Part shown: positions 1-9,680 of the stretch, one piece after another
How the letters are laid out: each line of letters opens with the position of its first letter
How positions within the stretch are numbered: the first letter of the stretch is position 1
NCBI GenBank assembly: GCA_021825585.1
Contig: JAKAGT010000024.1
Coordinates: 1-64,000, forward strand
DNA length: 64,000 nucleotides
Origin: Bacteroidota bacterium
GTDB taxonomy: Bacteria; Bacteroidota; Ignavibacteria; Kryptoniales; JAKASW01
Direction: 5' to 3'
The notes under the pieces: generated by a model
Database searches by the model: none
Told to the model about the DNA's origin: nothing
The model's input: only the letters and a program-made list of their open reading frames with translations
Made by a program: the position numbers and the translations under genes

Positions 1-102
1 GAGGAATCATCTCTTCGGATCTTAGCGAGACAAAAAATGCCCCAACTCTAAACTAACAAAATATCATGATTACGGCTCAACAAACTTTGTACACAAAAAT
101 GT

Positions 103-822
103 TTGTTCCCCGACAGACTCCTAGGTCTTATCGGCGGGACGAGCTGGGTCTCCACCGTCGACTACTATAGAGTCATAAACAGTCAGGTCAACGAGTCTCT
201 AGGCGGACTCAACTCCGCGAAGATGCTCCTCTACTCCGTTAACCAGCAGGAATTCAGGCCGGCCACAGATTCGTCGGGGCTTGAAGCATTTGCGGATTAC
301 CTGACCGGTATTGCAAAACGGCTCGAATCCGCCGGCGCCGAGTGCCTCGTACTCTGTGCGAACACTCCTCACATGGCGGCCGATATGATGCAGCAGAAAA
401 TCGGCATCCCGCTGATCCATATTGCTGAAGTAACTGCAAAGGCCATCTTGAAACGGAACCTGAAGAATGTCGGACTCCTCGGTACGAAGATGACCATGGA
501 GCAGACTTTCTACAAAGAGAGGCTGGCAAAGTTCGGAATAGAGACGCTTGTTCCTGGGGAGCCCGAACGGGAATATATACACAGGACTATAATGACGGAG
601 CTGGAGAAGGCGATTCTCAAGGACGAGACGAGGAAGGGTTACCTGAAGATCATCGATGGGCTTGTCGAAAGGGGTGCACAGGGAATCATACTCGGCTGTA
701 CGGAAATACCTCTTCTCATCAAGCAATCCGACTGCAACATTCCGGTATTCGACACGACCACTCTTCACGCGATGGCGGCAGTAGAATTTGCGCTGTCGGA
801 TGAAGCGGCGCGGCAAGTGTGA
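103..822 (+). CDS. Aspartate/glutamate racemase family protein
   Basis: Cytosolic cofactor-independent amino-acid racemase of the Asp/Glu racemase superfamily (YgeA-like), 239 aa, the usual length. The N-terminal LIGGTSW motif and following YYRVIN are the family signature. The two half-site motifs are LCANTPH (about residues 84-90) and GCTEIPLL (about 198-205), each with the Cys expected to act as acid/base. In the first motif the residue just before Asn is Ala and the Cys sits one position further back, so the exact catalytic residue and substrate are uncertain. The first usable start is TTG at 103, because an in-frame stop lies upstream at 67-69. No clear Shine-Dalgarno is seen. It stands alone; the downstream neighbours are on the other strand. 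Confidence 0.85.
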   Translation: MFPDRLLGLIGGTSWVSTVDYYRVINSQVNESLGGLNSAKMLLYSVNQQEFRPATDSSGLEAFADYLTGIAKRLESAGAECLVLCANTPHMAADMMQQKIGIPLIHIAEVTAKAILKRNLKNVGLLGTKMTMEQTFYKERLAKFGIETLVPGEPEREYIHRTIMTELEKAILKDETRKGYLKIIDGLVERGAQGIILGCTEIPLLIKQSDCNIPVFDTTTLHAMAAVEFALSDEAARQV

Positions 823-975
823 CGCTCTCACGCATGCAATTTTTCTCCTGAAAAGAATCGAACACGGATAACGCAGATGGGACGGGTTCTCGCGGCTGAT
901 TGGAGATCATGGTACGAAATTGGAAAATCCGTGAAGGTCCGCTTGAATCTGTCGAAGCCGCGTTCGATTCAGCTT

Positions 976-1200
976 CTAGTCGGGATTGCCGTTGTTCGCG
1001 GTCTTTTTGACAATCTGATCGAACTTCTCGTCGAAGTGCTGGTTGAACCATGCATCGATGACAGACCGCTTGAACCGCCACTCCTTCCCGAGCTTCGCCG
1101 CGGGAATCCTCTTCTCCTGCGCCCATGTGTAGATTGTCTGCGGCTTGAGCTTCAGATAGGCCGCCACTTCTTCTAAAGTCATGATCTCGTCGTCGGGCAT
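976..1200 (-). CDS. Excisionase/MerR-type helix-turn-helix protein
   Basis: A 74-residue DNA-binding protein of the excisionase (xis) HTH_17 family. The core MTLEEVAAYLKL...TIYTWAQEKRIPAAKLGKEW is the typical winged-helix motif followed by the WRF and basic turn. Such proteins are often small regulators rather than phage excisionases, and no integrase is nearby. It begins 2 nt after the stop of the membrane-protein gene on its right, so the two are probably co-transcribed. Its target is unknown. Confidence 0.8.
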   Translation of the reverse strand: MPDDEIMTLEEVAAYLKLKPQTIYTWAQEKRIPAAKLGKEWRFKRSVIDAWFNQHFDEKFDQIVKKTANNGNPD

Positions 1201-1202
1201 GG

Positions 1203-2009
1203 TTACTCCACCACCTTCGTCGTATCGGTGAATAGCCGGGGACGTACATCGGGGTGCGTACGCCGATTCGCGTCGGCCGCCGGGTTCGATAACTGCTGAA
1301 TGGAATAGACAACAGCAGTATAAAAATTCCCTTTGTACTTCTTGAACATTGCATATGCCGCCGTCTTTTCTGCGAGAAACGGCTGCAGGTTCCAGGCGAG
1401 CTGGATCCCGACAAATGCGAGTATCACCACCCAGAACCTGAACACAACCACCCCGGTTTTCGGATAAACATTCTTCTCCTCGCAGGAGTATTTAAGCGCG
1501 TCAAGTACCATCTTCATCCCGAATATGCCGGCAACCGCGAAGATCGCGATGTGCAGCAGCTGGAGAAAATAATAATTTCCGCCCGTCAGGACGAAGAGGA
1601 GAACGATCGGAGTGAACGAAACCATGATGGCACCGGTGAGAAAGTAACCCGAAAGAACTATCACTGCCATATGGATCAGCCGCATCTTAGAGCCGAGTAT
1701 CAGCTGTAGAATGAAGAAGGCGGGGAAGCAAATCAGCAGCGACAGGAGAAACAGCAGCGGTACCTTCATACCCGCAGTGACGGCTTGTAACGGCCCGCTG
1801 TAAAATCCCATAATGACTCCGTAGATGAATGTCAGGACAATGAAGGCGACCGTTAGCCGCCATGCTCTCCGCCACGGATTGGTTTCGTGCAGAATCTTCT
1901 CAAAGAACTCATCCTTGTTTTGCAGGCCCGGAAGCAGGTCGGCAAGACTAAACTTCTCGTTTGTCACAGCACGACTCCTTTCTTGAGGACTATTCAAGAC
2001 TTCGCTCAC
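1203..2009 (-). CDS. Multi-pass membrane protein, function unknown
   Basis: 268 aa with a hydrophilic N-terminus of about 55 residues and then about five to six hydrophobic segments (about 50-70, 85-105, 115-140, 145-165 and 190-210). The overall shape resembles YIP1-like or similar uncharacterised membrane proteins, but I see no diagnostic motif. The hydrophilic C-terminal tail is rich in Asp, Arg and Thr. It is the first gene of a two-gene unit with the excisionase-like HTH. An internal start at residue 15-17 (before TNEKFSLADLL) is also possible. Confidence 0.65.
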   Translation of the reverse strand: MSEVLNSPQERSRAVTNEKFSLADLLPGLQNKDEFFEKILHETNPWRRAWRLTVAFIVLTFIYGVIMGFYSGPLQAVTAGMKVPLLFLLSLLICFPAFFILQLILGSKMRLIHMAVIVLSGYFLTGAIMVSFTPIVLLFVLTGGNYYFLQLLHIAIFAVAGIFGMKMVLDALKYSCEEKNVYPKTGVVVFRFWVVILAFVGIQLAWNLQPFLAEKTAAYAMFKKYKGNFYTAVVYSIQQLSNPAADANRRTHPDVRPRLFTDTTKVVE

Positions 2010-2179
2010 AAATTTAGCATTCTATCATTGTATTGTCAAGTTTATTGCTGTTTACTTCTGTTTAGTTGTGTTTTTCTGGGTGCCTGCAAACCACGGTTTT
2101 CCCTGTAAGGCGGGCTGCCTCATGTGGAGCTGAAACAATATCATGTTCGTTTCCCTGGAGAACGGGCGGGGTTTTCATT

Positions 2180-2545
2180 ATGAATCTCAAAAATCCGAAA
2201 CTGACCGCTCTGAGATTTAACGATTGCATCAACGACCGGGGTATCGATGGGCTTTCAAAGCTGATGACCGAAGCTCATACACTTGTGGATCGGGGCGGCA
2301 AAGTGCGCAACTCGAAATCGTATGTAACCTGATGCTGGATAGAATTCTTTCGGATGTTTCCGGATTATAAGAATTTCTTTGGCAGGGTAGAGTCGCGCGA
2401 CGATCTTGTTGTCATCCTTGGCTATGCGTTCTGGTCGGCTGAAAGTCCATTTGACCCGGCAATCTGGACTGCACGGATTCAAGATGACCTTGTCGCTGAA
2501 TGGCGCATTTACGAAGACTCCATCTTTTTTGATAGCGAATTATAA
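2180..2545 (+). pseudogene. SnoaL/NTF2-like protein with in-frame TGA
   Basis: The reading frame opens at ATG 2180 and encodes an NTF2-like fold protein: KLTALRFNDCINDRGIDGL, then a TGA at 2330-2332, then the same frame continues with FFRMFPDYKNFFGRVESRDD and DPAIWTARIQDDLVAEWRIY, characteristic of small SnoaL-like proteins of about 120 aa. Frame and spacing are intact, so one nonsense substitution (for example CGA to TGA) explains the break. The 50-residue N-terminal piece alone cannot form the cone-shaped fold. Selenocysteine decoding is unlikely, because the family has no Cys there and no hairpin is evident. Confidence 0.75.
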
Positions 2546-2652
2546 CGGAAGTAGTTGTAACCCCGTCAGAATTGCACACCCGGGAAAGATGTTTCTTGAG
2601 CAGGCGACATGCGCTGCATATATTCCTTCTAAAAGAGTGAAGGAGTTCGCGC

Positions 2653-3192
2653 ATGGATAACCAAAGTGTAGCCACGCTTGGCAGCGGATGTTTCTGGTGT
2701 ACTGAGGCGGTGTTTGATGATCTGCAAGGGGTAACAAGCATTCAGTCCGGTTATTCCGGCGGAACGGTTTCAAACCCGACGTACGAACAGGTGTGTACGG
2801 GCACTACCGGTCACGCGGAAGTCGTCCAGGTTACGTTTGACTCCAATATCATTTCATTCGAAGATATCTTGAGGATTTTCTTTACCGTCCACGATCCGAC
2901 GACATTGAACCGCCAGGGGAACGATATCGGCACGCAGTACCGCTCGGTGATTTTCTATCACGACGAGGAGCAGAGGCAGACAGCAGAGAAGGTAATTGGT
3001 GAGATTGGCGCAGAGAAGATCTGGGACGATCCGATCGTGACCGAGCTGGCGCCCTTCGCGGCTTTCTACAAGGCTGAGGACTACCACCAGGAATATTTCG
3101 CGAACAACCCGAACCAGGGGTACTGCCGGGTCGTAATCGCACCGAAGGTGGCGAAGTTCAGGAAACGATACGCCGACAGGTTGAAAAATTAG
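2653..3192 (+). CDS. msrA: Peptide-methionine (S)-S-oxide reductase MsrA
   Basis: Repairs oxidised methionine by reducing the S-sulfoxide, recycled by thioredoxin. 179 aa, normal length. The catalytic motif [12 protein letters not shown] sits at residues 10-21 (nucleophile Cys13). [13 protein letters not shown], the GTQYRS segment and YHQEYF are all present, and a likely resolving Cys lies near the C-terminus in GYCRVVI. The start ATG is preceded by a GGAG ribosome site about 8 nt upstream. It is monocistronic. No msrB is seen in the window. Confidence 0.95.
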   Translation: MDNQSVATLGSGCFWCTEAVFDDLQGVTSIQSGYSGGTVSNPTYEQVCTGTTGHAEVVQVTFDSNIISFEDILRIFFTVHDPTTLNRQGNDIGTQYRSVIFYHDEEQRQTAEKVIGEIGAEKIWDDPIVTELAPFAAFYKAEDYHQEYFANNPNQGYCRVVIAPKVAKFRKRYADRLKN

Positions 3193-3374
3193 CCGGGTTC
3201 CGAGTCACACAGTTGGTCGGTCGATCGGGTAAAGCTTCCCCGGGTCATTTTCGATGCGTGACCTGATCGGGAAATGGTGGAGTGCGGTGGTGCTTGTTGA
3301 ATCTTCGCCCTTTGTGGTTTACTTTCAGGATGTCAGAGGGAATCAGTTCGATTAAGACAATGGTGGTGAATCCT

Positions 3375-3839
3375 ATGCAAATCTATCAATCTTTGATGGA
3401 TCGTCTGAGGAATCAGCACGAAGCGATCTCAAACATGGTGGAAGGGCTGGATGAAAAACGCCTCGCGGTTCATCCGGAGCCGGAGAGGTGGTCAATCCAC
3501 GACAACATAGCTCATCTCGCAAAATACCAGCCCGTTTTCATGGAAAGGATAAATGCGATACTAACCCTGGACGAGCCGACGTTCAACGCGTACCGGGCCG
3601 AATACGATCCGGATTTCGAAACGTGGAGAAAGTGGGATACTCCGAACCTTCTTGGCAAGCTCGACAGCGACCGGAGAGAAATTTTCGATATGATAACGGG
3701 TCTGAGCAGCGAGGAGCTTGCGCGTGCCGGTATTCATAAGAAGAGAGGAAGATTGAGCGTTGTCGATTGGACCGAGCTCTTCGTTCTCCACGAGGCGCAC
3801 CACATGTACACGATTTTTCAGCTCGTGCATGCCGCGTGA
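3375..3839 (+). CDS. DinB-like four-helix metal-binding protein
   Basis: 154 aa of the DinB/YfiT superfamily of four-helix-bundle proteins that hold a divalent metal through three His; many are thiol-dependent S-transferases. Visible signatures are RWSIHDNIAHLAKY near residue 40 and LFVLHEAHHMYTIFQLV at the C-terminus, which would supply the metal ligands. The start at 3375 (MQIYQSLMDRLRNQ) is chosen because of the GGTGGTGA ribosome site 5 nt upstream; ATG 3360 is an alternative. The substrate is unknown. Confidence 0.85.
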   Translation: MQIYQSLMDRLRNQHEAISNMVEGLDEKRLAVHPEPERWSIHDNIAHLAKYQPVFMERINAILTLDEPTFNAYRAEYDPDFETWRKWDTPNLLGKLDSDRREIFDMITGLSSEELARAGIHKKRGRLSVVDWTELFVLHEAHHMYTIFQLVHAA

Positions 3840-4045
3840 GAGATAATCAGGATGGTAGGTCCGGCATGGTCAAGCCTCTTTGCTCCAACCGTGCAGCCTG
3901 CCGGCATTGCAGCTCGAACCCTCGTGGACTGTTGTTCTTTTAACCAAGCACAATTACATTGGCAGACCGAAGATAGGTGATGCGAAGTGATTGTGGGAAG
4001 CTACAGTTCTGCTTGCGGATATACACCATGGCTTAGGCTGCCGGC

Positions 4046-5599
4046 ATGAGCAGGTCTCCGAAGAGGCTGAAGACTCTGATCGGTACTAGTCTCATCGTCT
4101 CCAGCCGGGAAACGGTCAACGGAATCTTTTCGTACCTGGCATATGTCATTGCCGGATTAGTCCTCTTGGGAATGGCGATTGTCCCCATACTCGCCCCGCA
4201 GTTAAAGGGATCGCGCGAGTTTCTCCTGAACTTCATTTTCTTCCTGGCATTCTTCGATATTATCACGCTGCAGGCGAAATTGACCGGCACCGCGCTGATC
4301 GAGCGCGGCACGCTCGGCTTCTTCCCGATCTCGGGGACGCGCTCCACGGGTCTGAGGTTCGTCACATTTCTCGTCGACAAGCGGCTCCTCCTGTACTTTG
4401 TTCCCGCACTCGGGACCATAGCCTCCCTGATCGGCAGGGGGAGCTGGATCTCGCCGGTTATTGTACTCTCCCTTTACCTCCTTTTGTACCTGGTTGCATC
4501 TGAGCTGCTCTTTGCCGTGTTTCCCCTACTGCGAAGACTGTCGAACCGGTTTAGCCCCAGGACGGTTTCGCAGATTATCATGCTTCCCCTGATGCTCGTG
4601 TTTTTCCTGCCTGCGATATTTCATCTCAAGCCGCTTTTCATGACCTGGATTCCTGTTGTTCATGAGTTCCTGACCGGGTTGCAGGACGCAATAGGTTCAA
4701 ATCCGGCAGGTGCGTTGAATCAGCTTGGCGGCCTCCTCGTGGTAGTGTCGGCGTTAACCGTGCTGCTTGCCGGAGCAGATTGGCTCGTTGTGAAATTGAA
4801 CCCTGGTATTGCGCAGGGGTATCGGTACTCCCGAACGGTCCGGCGCGTGCCATCGGAAGGCTCGTTAAGCCGCGATGCAGACCCTCCTCGAAAGACACTC
4901 GTGCAAGATGATGCGCCCCCGGCCGCGCGGCCTGGAAAATGGAGAAACGTCCGTCTGGTTTTTCTCGACTGGAAGGTCCGCCAGAAGGAGGAACGGCTTC
5001 TCTATGTGATTCTGGTGTACCCTTTCATCGGGGGAATGCTCATGGATGGTTTATCTCACCGGTGGCATCAGATGGCATCCGCGTCAATGCTTCCGGTGTT
5101 CTTCGTGACACAGATGCTGGGAATCGCATTCATGGAGAACCAGTTCACGCAGCACGGGTTGAGATTGAAACATGTGTCCGTTCTTCCAATGAAGCCGGAA
5201 GATTTTGTCCGTGTGAAATTCTTCTCAGTCTTCCTGCTGGTATCGCTCATCGATATTCTCATGACGGTAGCGCTCGGTTACAGACTCAATATGGGTTTGT
5301 ACCAGCAGCTGCGGGGAGCAATATACTCGCTCTATCTGCCGCTTGTCCTTGTTGCGGCGGTCACAACGCTCCTTCTCTCCTTCCATGAGATTTATCGGCA
5401 CACCATTCTTTCACTCTTCATAGTCGCAGTGGTTGAGTTCATTGCCACGGCAGTTTACGGGCTTCTGGTGCTGCCGGGACTTATCGTCGGATTGGTTTTC
5501 ACAGCCGGATTGATCCTCATCGCTTATTACTTCTGGATACCTTCGTGGGGAAGGAAATTGTCGATGGAGTTACAAACCCTTCTTGAGGAATCGAAATGA
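4046..5599 (+). CDS. ABC transporter permease (ABC-2-like membrane protein)
   Basis: 517 aa integral membrane protein with about ten to twelve hydrophobic stretches in two halves, separated by a hydrophilic central loop (about residues 255-320) rich in Arg, Asp and Pro. The order resembles large ABC-2-type export permeases. Its stop overlaps the start of the ATPase gene by 4 bp (ATGA), so the two are translationally coupled and form one transporter. The sequence gives no hint of the substrate. Confidence 0.75.
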   Translation: MSRSPKRLKTLIGTSLIVSSRETVNGIFSYLAYVIAGLVLLGMAIVPILAPQLKGSREFLLNFIFFLAFFDIITLQAKLTGTALIERGTLGFFPISGTRSTGLRFVTFLVDKRLLLYFVPALGTIASLIGRGSWISPVIVLSLYLLLYLVASELLFAVFPLLRRLSNRFSPRTVSQIIMLPLMLVFFLPAIFHLKPLFMTWIPVVHEFLTGLQDAIGSNPAGALNQLGGLLVVVSALTVLLAGADWLVVKLNPGIAQGYRYSRTVRRVPSEGSLSRDADPPRKTLVQDDAPPAARPGKWRNVRLVFLDWKVRQKEERLLYVILVYPFIGGMLMDGLSHRWHQMASASMLPVFFVTQMLGIAFMENQFTQHGLRLKHVSVLPMKPEDFVRVKFFSVFLLVSLIDILMTVALGYRLNMGLYQQLRGAIYSLYLPLVLVAAVTTLLLSFHEIYRHTILSLFIVAVVEFIATAVYGLLVLPGLIVGLVFTAGLILIAYYFWIPSWGRKLSMELQTLLEESK

Positions 5600-6381
5600 A
5601 CGCTATCGAACTTATCGGATTAAGGAAGACATACGGCAAAGGCGTTGTCGCGCTCGACGGAGTGGATCTGGTCGTCGAGGAGGGCAAGCTTCTTGGCTTC
5701 GTCGGGCCCAACGGGGCCGGGAAATCTACCACGATCAACATAATTGCGGGACTCATCCGGAAGGACGAGGGAACTGTTCGGTTACTCGGCAAGGAAATTC
5801 AGCCGGCGGATTTCGAATACAAGGGAAGCATCGGATTCGTTCTCGAAAGACCGAGCTTTATTGAGAAGCTCACGGCGCACGAGTATTTGCGATTTGTAGC
5901 GAGTATGCACGGCCTGGAAGAACGGGAGGCCAGCGTCAGGATCGACGAGCTTCTCGAGTTCTTCGACCTTGATGCCAAGAAGAAAGAGAGGATAGAGTTA
6001 TTCTCCGCCGGCATGAAGAAGAAGGTCTCCCTGGCCGCGGCAATGATACACCGCCCGAGGATCCTGGTACTCGACGAGCCGCTGGAAGCAATCGACCCGG
6101 TGTCGGCGAAAGCCATAAAAGACAATCTGAAACTCATGGTACGGCAGGGAACGACCGTCCTGCTGAGCTCTCATGCCCTTGATACTGTCGAGAAGCTTTG
6201 CGACGGGATCGCCATCATAAACAGGGGGAGGATAGTGTACAGGAGCAGCATGGAGGATATCAGGGCGAGGCTGAAGGATGAGGTGGGTCAGGAGACATTC
6301 TCTTCACTGGAGGAAATATTCGTCCAGGTTGTCAGCGAGGGTGGAAATCCGGGGGTTGAGAAAAGGCTGTCGTGGCTATGA
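5596..6381 (+). CDS. ABC transporter ATP-binding protein
   Basis: 261 aa nucleotide-binding subunit partnering the preceding permease. Walker A is GPNGAGKST (about residue 39), the signature region is ELFSAGMKKKVSLAAAM, Walker B is ILVLDEP, and the H-loop His lies in LLSSHALD. The Q-loop region reads GFVLERPSF, with Glu where many members have Gln; this is common in CcmA/DrrA-like export ATPases. Starts inside the stop of the permease gene. Confidence 0.93.
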   Translation: MNAIELIGLRKTYGKGVVALDGVDLVVEEGKLLGFVGPNGAGKSTTINIIAGLIRKDEGTVRLLGKEIQPADFEYKGSIGFVLERPSFIEKLTAHEYLRFVASMHGLEEREASVRIDELLEFFDLDAKKKERIELFSAGMKKKVSLAAAMIHRPRILVLDEPLEAIDPVSAKAIKDNLKLMVRQGTTVLLSSHALDTVEKLCDGIAIINRGRIVYRSSMEDIRARLKDEVGQETFSSLEEIFVQVVSEGGNPGVEKRLSWL

Positions 6382-6544
6382 TTACGCGGGATTCTCAGCT
6401 GCATCGGGGAACCAGGTGATCTCCCGCTGTTCCGGCTGAATCAGCAGGCTGATTCATGCGCTTGGAATGATCCGGCACCCTCCGCTGAACGCTTTTTGTT
6501 CTTCTTCGTCCATATGGAGGTACACTCTAGCATGGAGAAGAAGA

Positions 6545-7053
6545 ATGAACATATCGCACAACACGGTGCTGATAACAGGAGGCGGAACAGGAATAGGTCT
6601 CTGTATCGCAGAAGAATCCATAAAGTCAGGAAACGAAGTAATTATTTGCGGCAGAAGGGAAGAGAAGCTCAAGCAAGCCCGGACGAAACTTCCACAGATT
6701 CACACAAGGGTGAGTGACGTCTCGAACGCGAAAGACCGGTTGCGATGATGCCAATCTATTGCGCGACTAAGGCCGCGATGCATTCGTTCAGTATTTCGCT
6801 CAGGCATCAGCTGAAAAACACGCCGGTGAAAGTGTTCGAAGTCATTCCGCCGACGGTCGATACCGAGCTCGACAAGGGCACGCGTGCCCAAAGGAACGTG
6901 ACCTGCAGGGGAATCCCTCCGTCTGAGGTCGCGACCGCAACCATGAAGGCTCTGTCCGACAATCAGTACGAGTATGCAGTCGGCCAGGCGCAAAGCCTTG
7001 TCGAGGCTTCACGAAACAACTTTGATGAACAGTTTAACCGCATGAACCACTGA
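6545..7053 (+). pseudogene. Short-chain dehydrogenase, internal deletion
   Basis: The N-terminal part (6545-6748) encodes an SDR Rossmann start, VLITGGGTGIGLCIAEESIK, and runs to SDVSNAKDR before a stop. The second part (from 6745, another frame) begins at the active-site region PIYCATKAAMHSFS (the YxxxK) and continues to a normal SDR C-terminus. About 80 residues, including the NNAG motif and catalytic Ser, are missing at the join. I read this as a DltE-like SDR gene inactivated by an internal deletion that also shifted the frame. Confidence 0.85.
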
Positions 7054-7196
7054 CAAATCGACCGGGCGCGAAGCTCAGTGCCCGGGACTCCTTTTATTCT
7101 CATCCAGCCCAATTACTTCCTTCCTTGTTTGCCTGATCATGCTCTATTCCTTATAATAAGTCGTCGAAACCCGACAGAGGATGAGAGGAACAGTGC

Positions 7197-7424
7197 ATGT
7201 GCCATCATGGAGACACCAGACACATTGGCGCGAAGAATCAGTACGACTGCCTTGCGATGCTGGACGGGAGAGTGGTCGGATGCGGATCAGTCCTTTTCTG
7301 GGATCGGCCCCCTCGCATCTTACATCGAACAAGACTTATCTGGAATACGAGTTACGGTGACCGGGCAGCGGCGTACTCGACTGGGCGAGCCGACAGACGA
7401 GTTACCGGCTGCTGCAGCATTTAA
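7197..7424 (+). pseudogene. Possible eroded GNAT-like acetyltransferase
   Basis: In one frame DCLAMLDGRVVGCGSVLFWD resembles the beta-strand pair of a GNAT N-acetyltransferase. The plausible continuation (PSHLTSNKTYLEYELR) is in another frame, and no acetyl-CoA P-loop is seen. This stretch between the broken SDR gene and the GH36 gene has no intact ORF I believe. The assignment is tentative. Confidence 0.25.
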
Positions 7425-7442
7425 AACGTGCGGAGTGAACGA

Positions 7443-9665
7443 ATGAAGAAAGTCCTGTCATACCTGCTGGTTCTGATTTTTCCCATCGGTGTCAGTAATT
7501 CCATGACGAGGAACGGTGACCCGGCCGGTGTAAGTCTGAACGTATCAAATAACCGCCTTGAGATCGTGTGGGGCGGTAAAGTACGGCTCACCGGCGGCAT
7601 GCCGCTGATTCAAAACACGGGTGATTCTGCCGAAGCGACCTGCAGGGTGACCGGTGTTGCGGCATTTGCCTTTCAGTTCCGAAACGGAGAGCGTCTCGGC
7701 ATAATATCGAAGAAGCTGGTTCACGACAATGTGACTGGCCTCTTCCTGGTCACACACGGCAATAAGCCTCCGGCTGGAACAGATTATATGGGGCTGTTTT
7801 TCGACAATTTTCCCGGTTACAAGCGGGGAATATGCTATTGGTTCATGCAGGACTGGAACGCGTGGACAAAACCGATGAAGGTGGAAAACACCGGAGATTT
7901 TCCCGATCACGGGGTCCAGTTCTTTCTCTGGCAATACGAGGACGGTACATACGGTGCCGCGATGCCGCTAAGCGGAGGAGGTTACGAATCCGCTCTGGGC
8001 AGGAGCGGCGAAGGAATAGGCGCAAAGGCCGTAAGCGGTTACGGCGGCACACATGCAGCAGAAATACCTATGCTCGCCGTCGGCTTCGGGAAGGACCCGT
8101 ATGCTCTCGTGTCGGAACTGTACCATGACGGCCTGTCGATGATCGGAAGGGGAAATGATCTCCGCATCGACAAAAAGTATCCGAAGATTCTCGATTACTT
8201 CGGATGGTGCACCTGGAACGCATCGGACCTCGGTAAGAATCTGAGTGCGAAGCTCGTCCTCGAAGGAGCTAAGTCATTTTATGATCACAAGTTTCCCCTT
8301 TCGTGGATCATAATCGACGACGGCTGGCTGCAGAACAACGGCAGGGGAACCTTGTCGAGCTATGAGCCGATCCCGTCAAAATTCCCGGAAGGATTCAAAC
8401 CGATGATACGGGAACTGAAGAAGGACTACGGTATTAAATACGTGGGCGTGTGGCACACGATTGACGGCTACTGGAACGGCATCGACACGAATTCCACGTT
8501 AGGACGACGCTTCAGGAATGCCATGTTCTCATGGACCGAAAAGAATCGGAACGGAAAAGTATTGAGTTTCGATTTCATTTCTCCATACTCGGATTCCCTT
8601 TCCATGTTTTACGATGATTGGTACGAATACCTGAGATCTCAGGGTGTCGATTTCGTCAAGGTCGACAACCAGATTTCGGTTCCCGATATGGCAAGAGGGA
8701 ACTTCCCTGTATTCGATTTCGCAAAGAGAATTCACAGTCAGCTGAACATGGCGGTCCGAAAATACTTCGGCAATACCGTCATAAACTGCATGGATATGGG
8801 CAACGATGCGTACTACAACTTCGGCTCCACTGCAGTCGCGCGTGGCGAGGAGGATTATTTTCCCTACGAGCCCGGCGAGAGCTACAACATGATGAGGGGA
8901 AACGCTGCCGTGCATGTGCTGAGCGCCGTCACGAATTCACTCTGGTTCGGGGAGATGGTCTACCCGGATTACGACGAGTTCGAGAGCTACAACCCCAATG
9001 CGACCTTCCACGCGATTGCGCGTGCTATAAGCGACGGCCCCGTCTACGTGACCGACAAACCAGGAGAGCAGAAGTTCAACGTACTGTTTCCGCTGGTCTA
9101 CCGGGACGGCAGGATAATCCGCACCAGCGTACCTGCCAGGCCGACTGAAGACTGCTTGTTTCAAGTCCAGGATCCGAAACCGTTTAAGGCATTCAGCAGG
9201 TCCGGGAAAATAGGTCTGATCGCCGTCTGGAACGTAGCGGATACCGACTCTGTTGCAGGCACATTCAAACCATCCGATGTACACGGGATCGAAGGGAAAA
9301 GATTCTTTGTCTGCGAATACTTTTCGAAGTCATGTCTGGTCGCCGGGAGGAACCAGGCGATCCCGGTGAAGCTCGGGAGATTCGGTTACAAGCTGTATTA
9401 CATTTCCCCGATTGTCGACGGCTTCGCCCCGGTCGGTCTTATCGACAAGTATAATGCTCCTGGAACGATTGACGGGTGGAAGCGGAACGGCAACATCGTA
9501 ACTGTCAGGATCGGGGAGTCGGGCCCGTTCGCGGCGTATTCTGCAAGCCGTCCGAGGCTTGTGAGAGCGAATGGATCGAATGTTCGGTTCAATTATGCCG
9601 ACAATGTCATATCGGTGAATATTGAAGGGCGGCTCGAAGAGCCTGTCATTCAAATCGTATTCTGA
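7443..9665 (+). CDS. Exported GH36-like alpha-galactosidase/raffinose synthase family protein
   Basis: 740 aa with an N-terminal signal peptide (MKKVLSYLLVLIFPIG). Resembles the Sip1/raffinose-synthase branch of glycoside hydrolase family 36: FGWCTWNASDL opens the (beta/alpha)8 barrel, WIIIDDGWLQN follows, and the nucleophile is expected in VDFVKVDNQ, with the acid/base region ARGEEDYFPYEP. A C-terminal beta-sandwich is likely. Predicted to hydrolyse or transfer alpha-galactosyl groups outside the cytoplasm; the bacterial members' true substrates are poorly known. ATG 7443 is preferred because the signal peptide starts there. No partner sugar transporter lies beside it. Confidence 0.88.
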   Translation: MKKVLSYLLVLIFPIGVSNSMTRNGDPAGVSLNVSNNRLEIVWGGKVRLTGGMPLIQNTGDSAEATCRVTGVAAFAFQFRNGERLGIISKKLVHDNVTGLFLVTHGNKPPAGTDYMGLFFDNFPGYKRGICYWFMQDWNAWTKPMKVENTGDFPDHGVQFFLWQYEDGTYGAAMPLSGGGYESALGRSGEGIGAKAVSGYGGTHAAEIPMLAVGFGKDPYALVSELYHDGLSMIGRGNDLRIDKKYPKILDYFGWCTWNASDLGKNLSAKLVLEGAKSFYDHKFPLSWIIIDDGWLQNNGRGTLSSYEPIPSKFPEGFKPMIRELKKDYGIKYVGVWHTIDGYWNGIDTNSTLGRRFRNAMFSWTEKNRNGKVLSFDFISPYSDSLSMFYDDWYEYLRSQGVDFVKVDNQISVPDMARGNFPVFDFAKRIHSQLNMAVRKYFGNTVINCMDMGNDAYYNFGSTAVARGEEDYFPYEPGESYNMMRGNAAVHVLSAVTNSLWFGEMVYPDYDEFESYNPNATFHAIARAISDGPVYVTDKPGEQKFNVLFPLVYRDGRIIRTSVPARPTEDCLFQVQDPKPFKAFSRSGKIGLIAVWNVADTDSVAGTFKPSDVHGIEGKRFFVCEYFSKSCLVAGRNQAIPVKLGRFGYKLYYISPIVDGFAPVGLIDKYNAPGTIDGWKRNGNIVTVRIGESGPFAAYSASRPRLVRANGSNVRFNYADNVISVNIEGRLEEPVIQIVF

Positions 9666-9680
9666 TGTGATCCTCGAAAG

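Noticed and set aside
60-110. ATGATTACG and ACTTTGTACA resemblance to cloning-vector sequence
   Set aside because: Only short chance matches; flanking sequence is not vector-like.
2330-2332. TGA as selenocysteine in the SnoaL-like gene
   Set aside because: No SECIS-like hairpin and no Cys at that place in the family.
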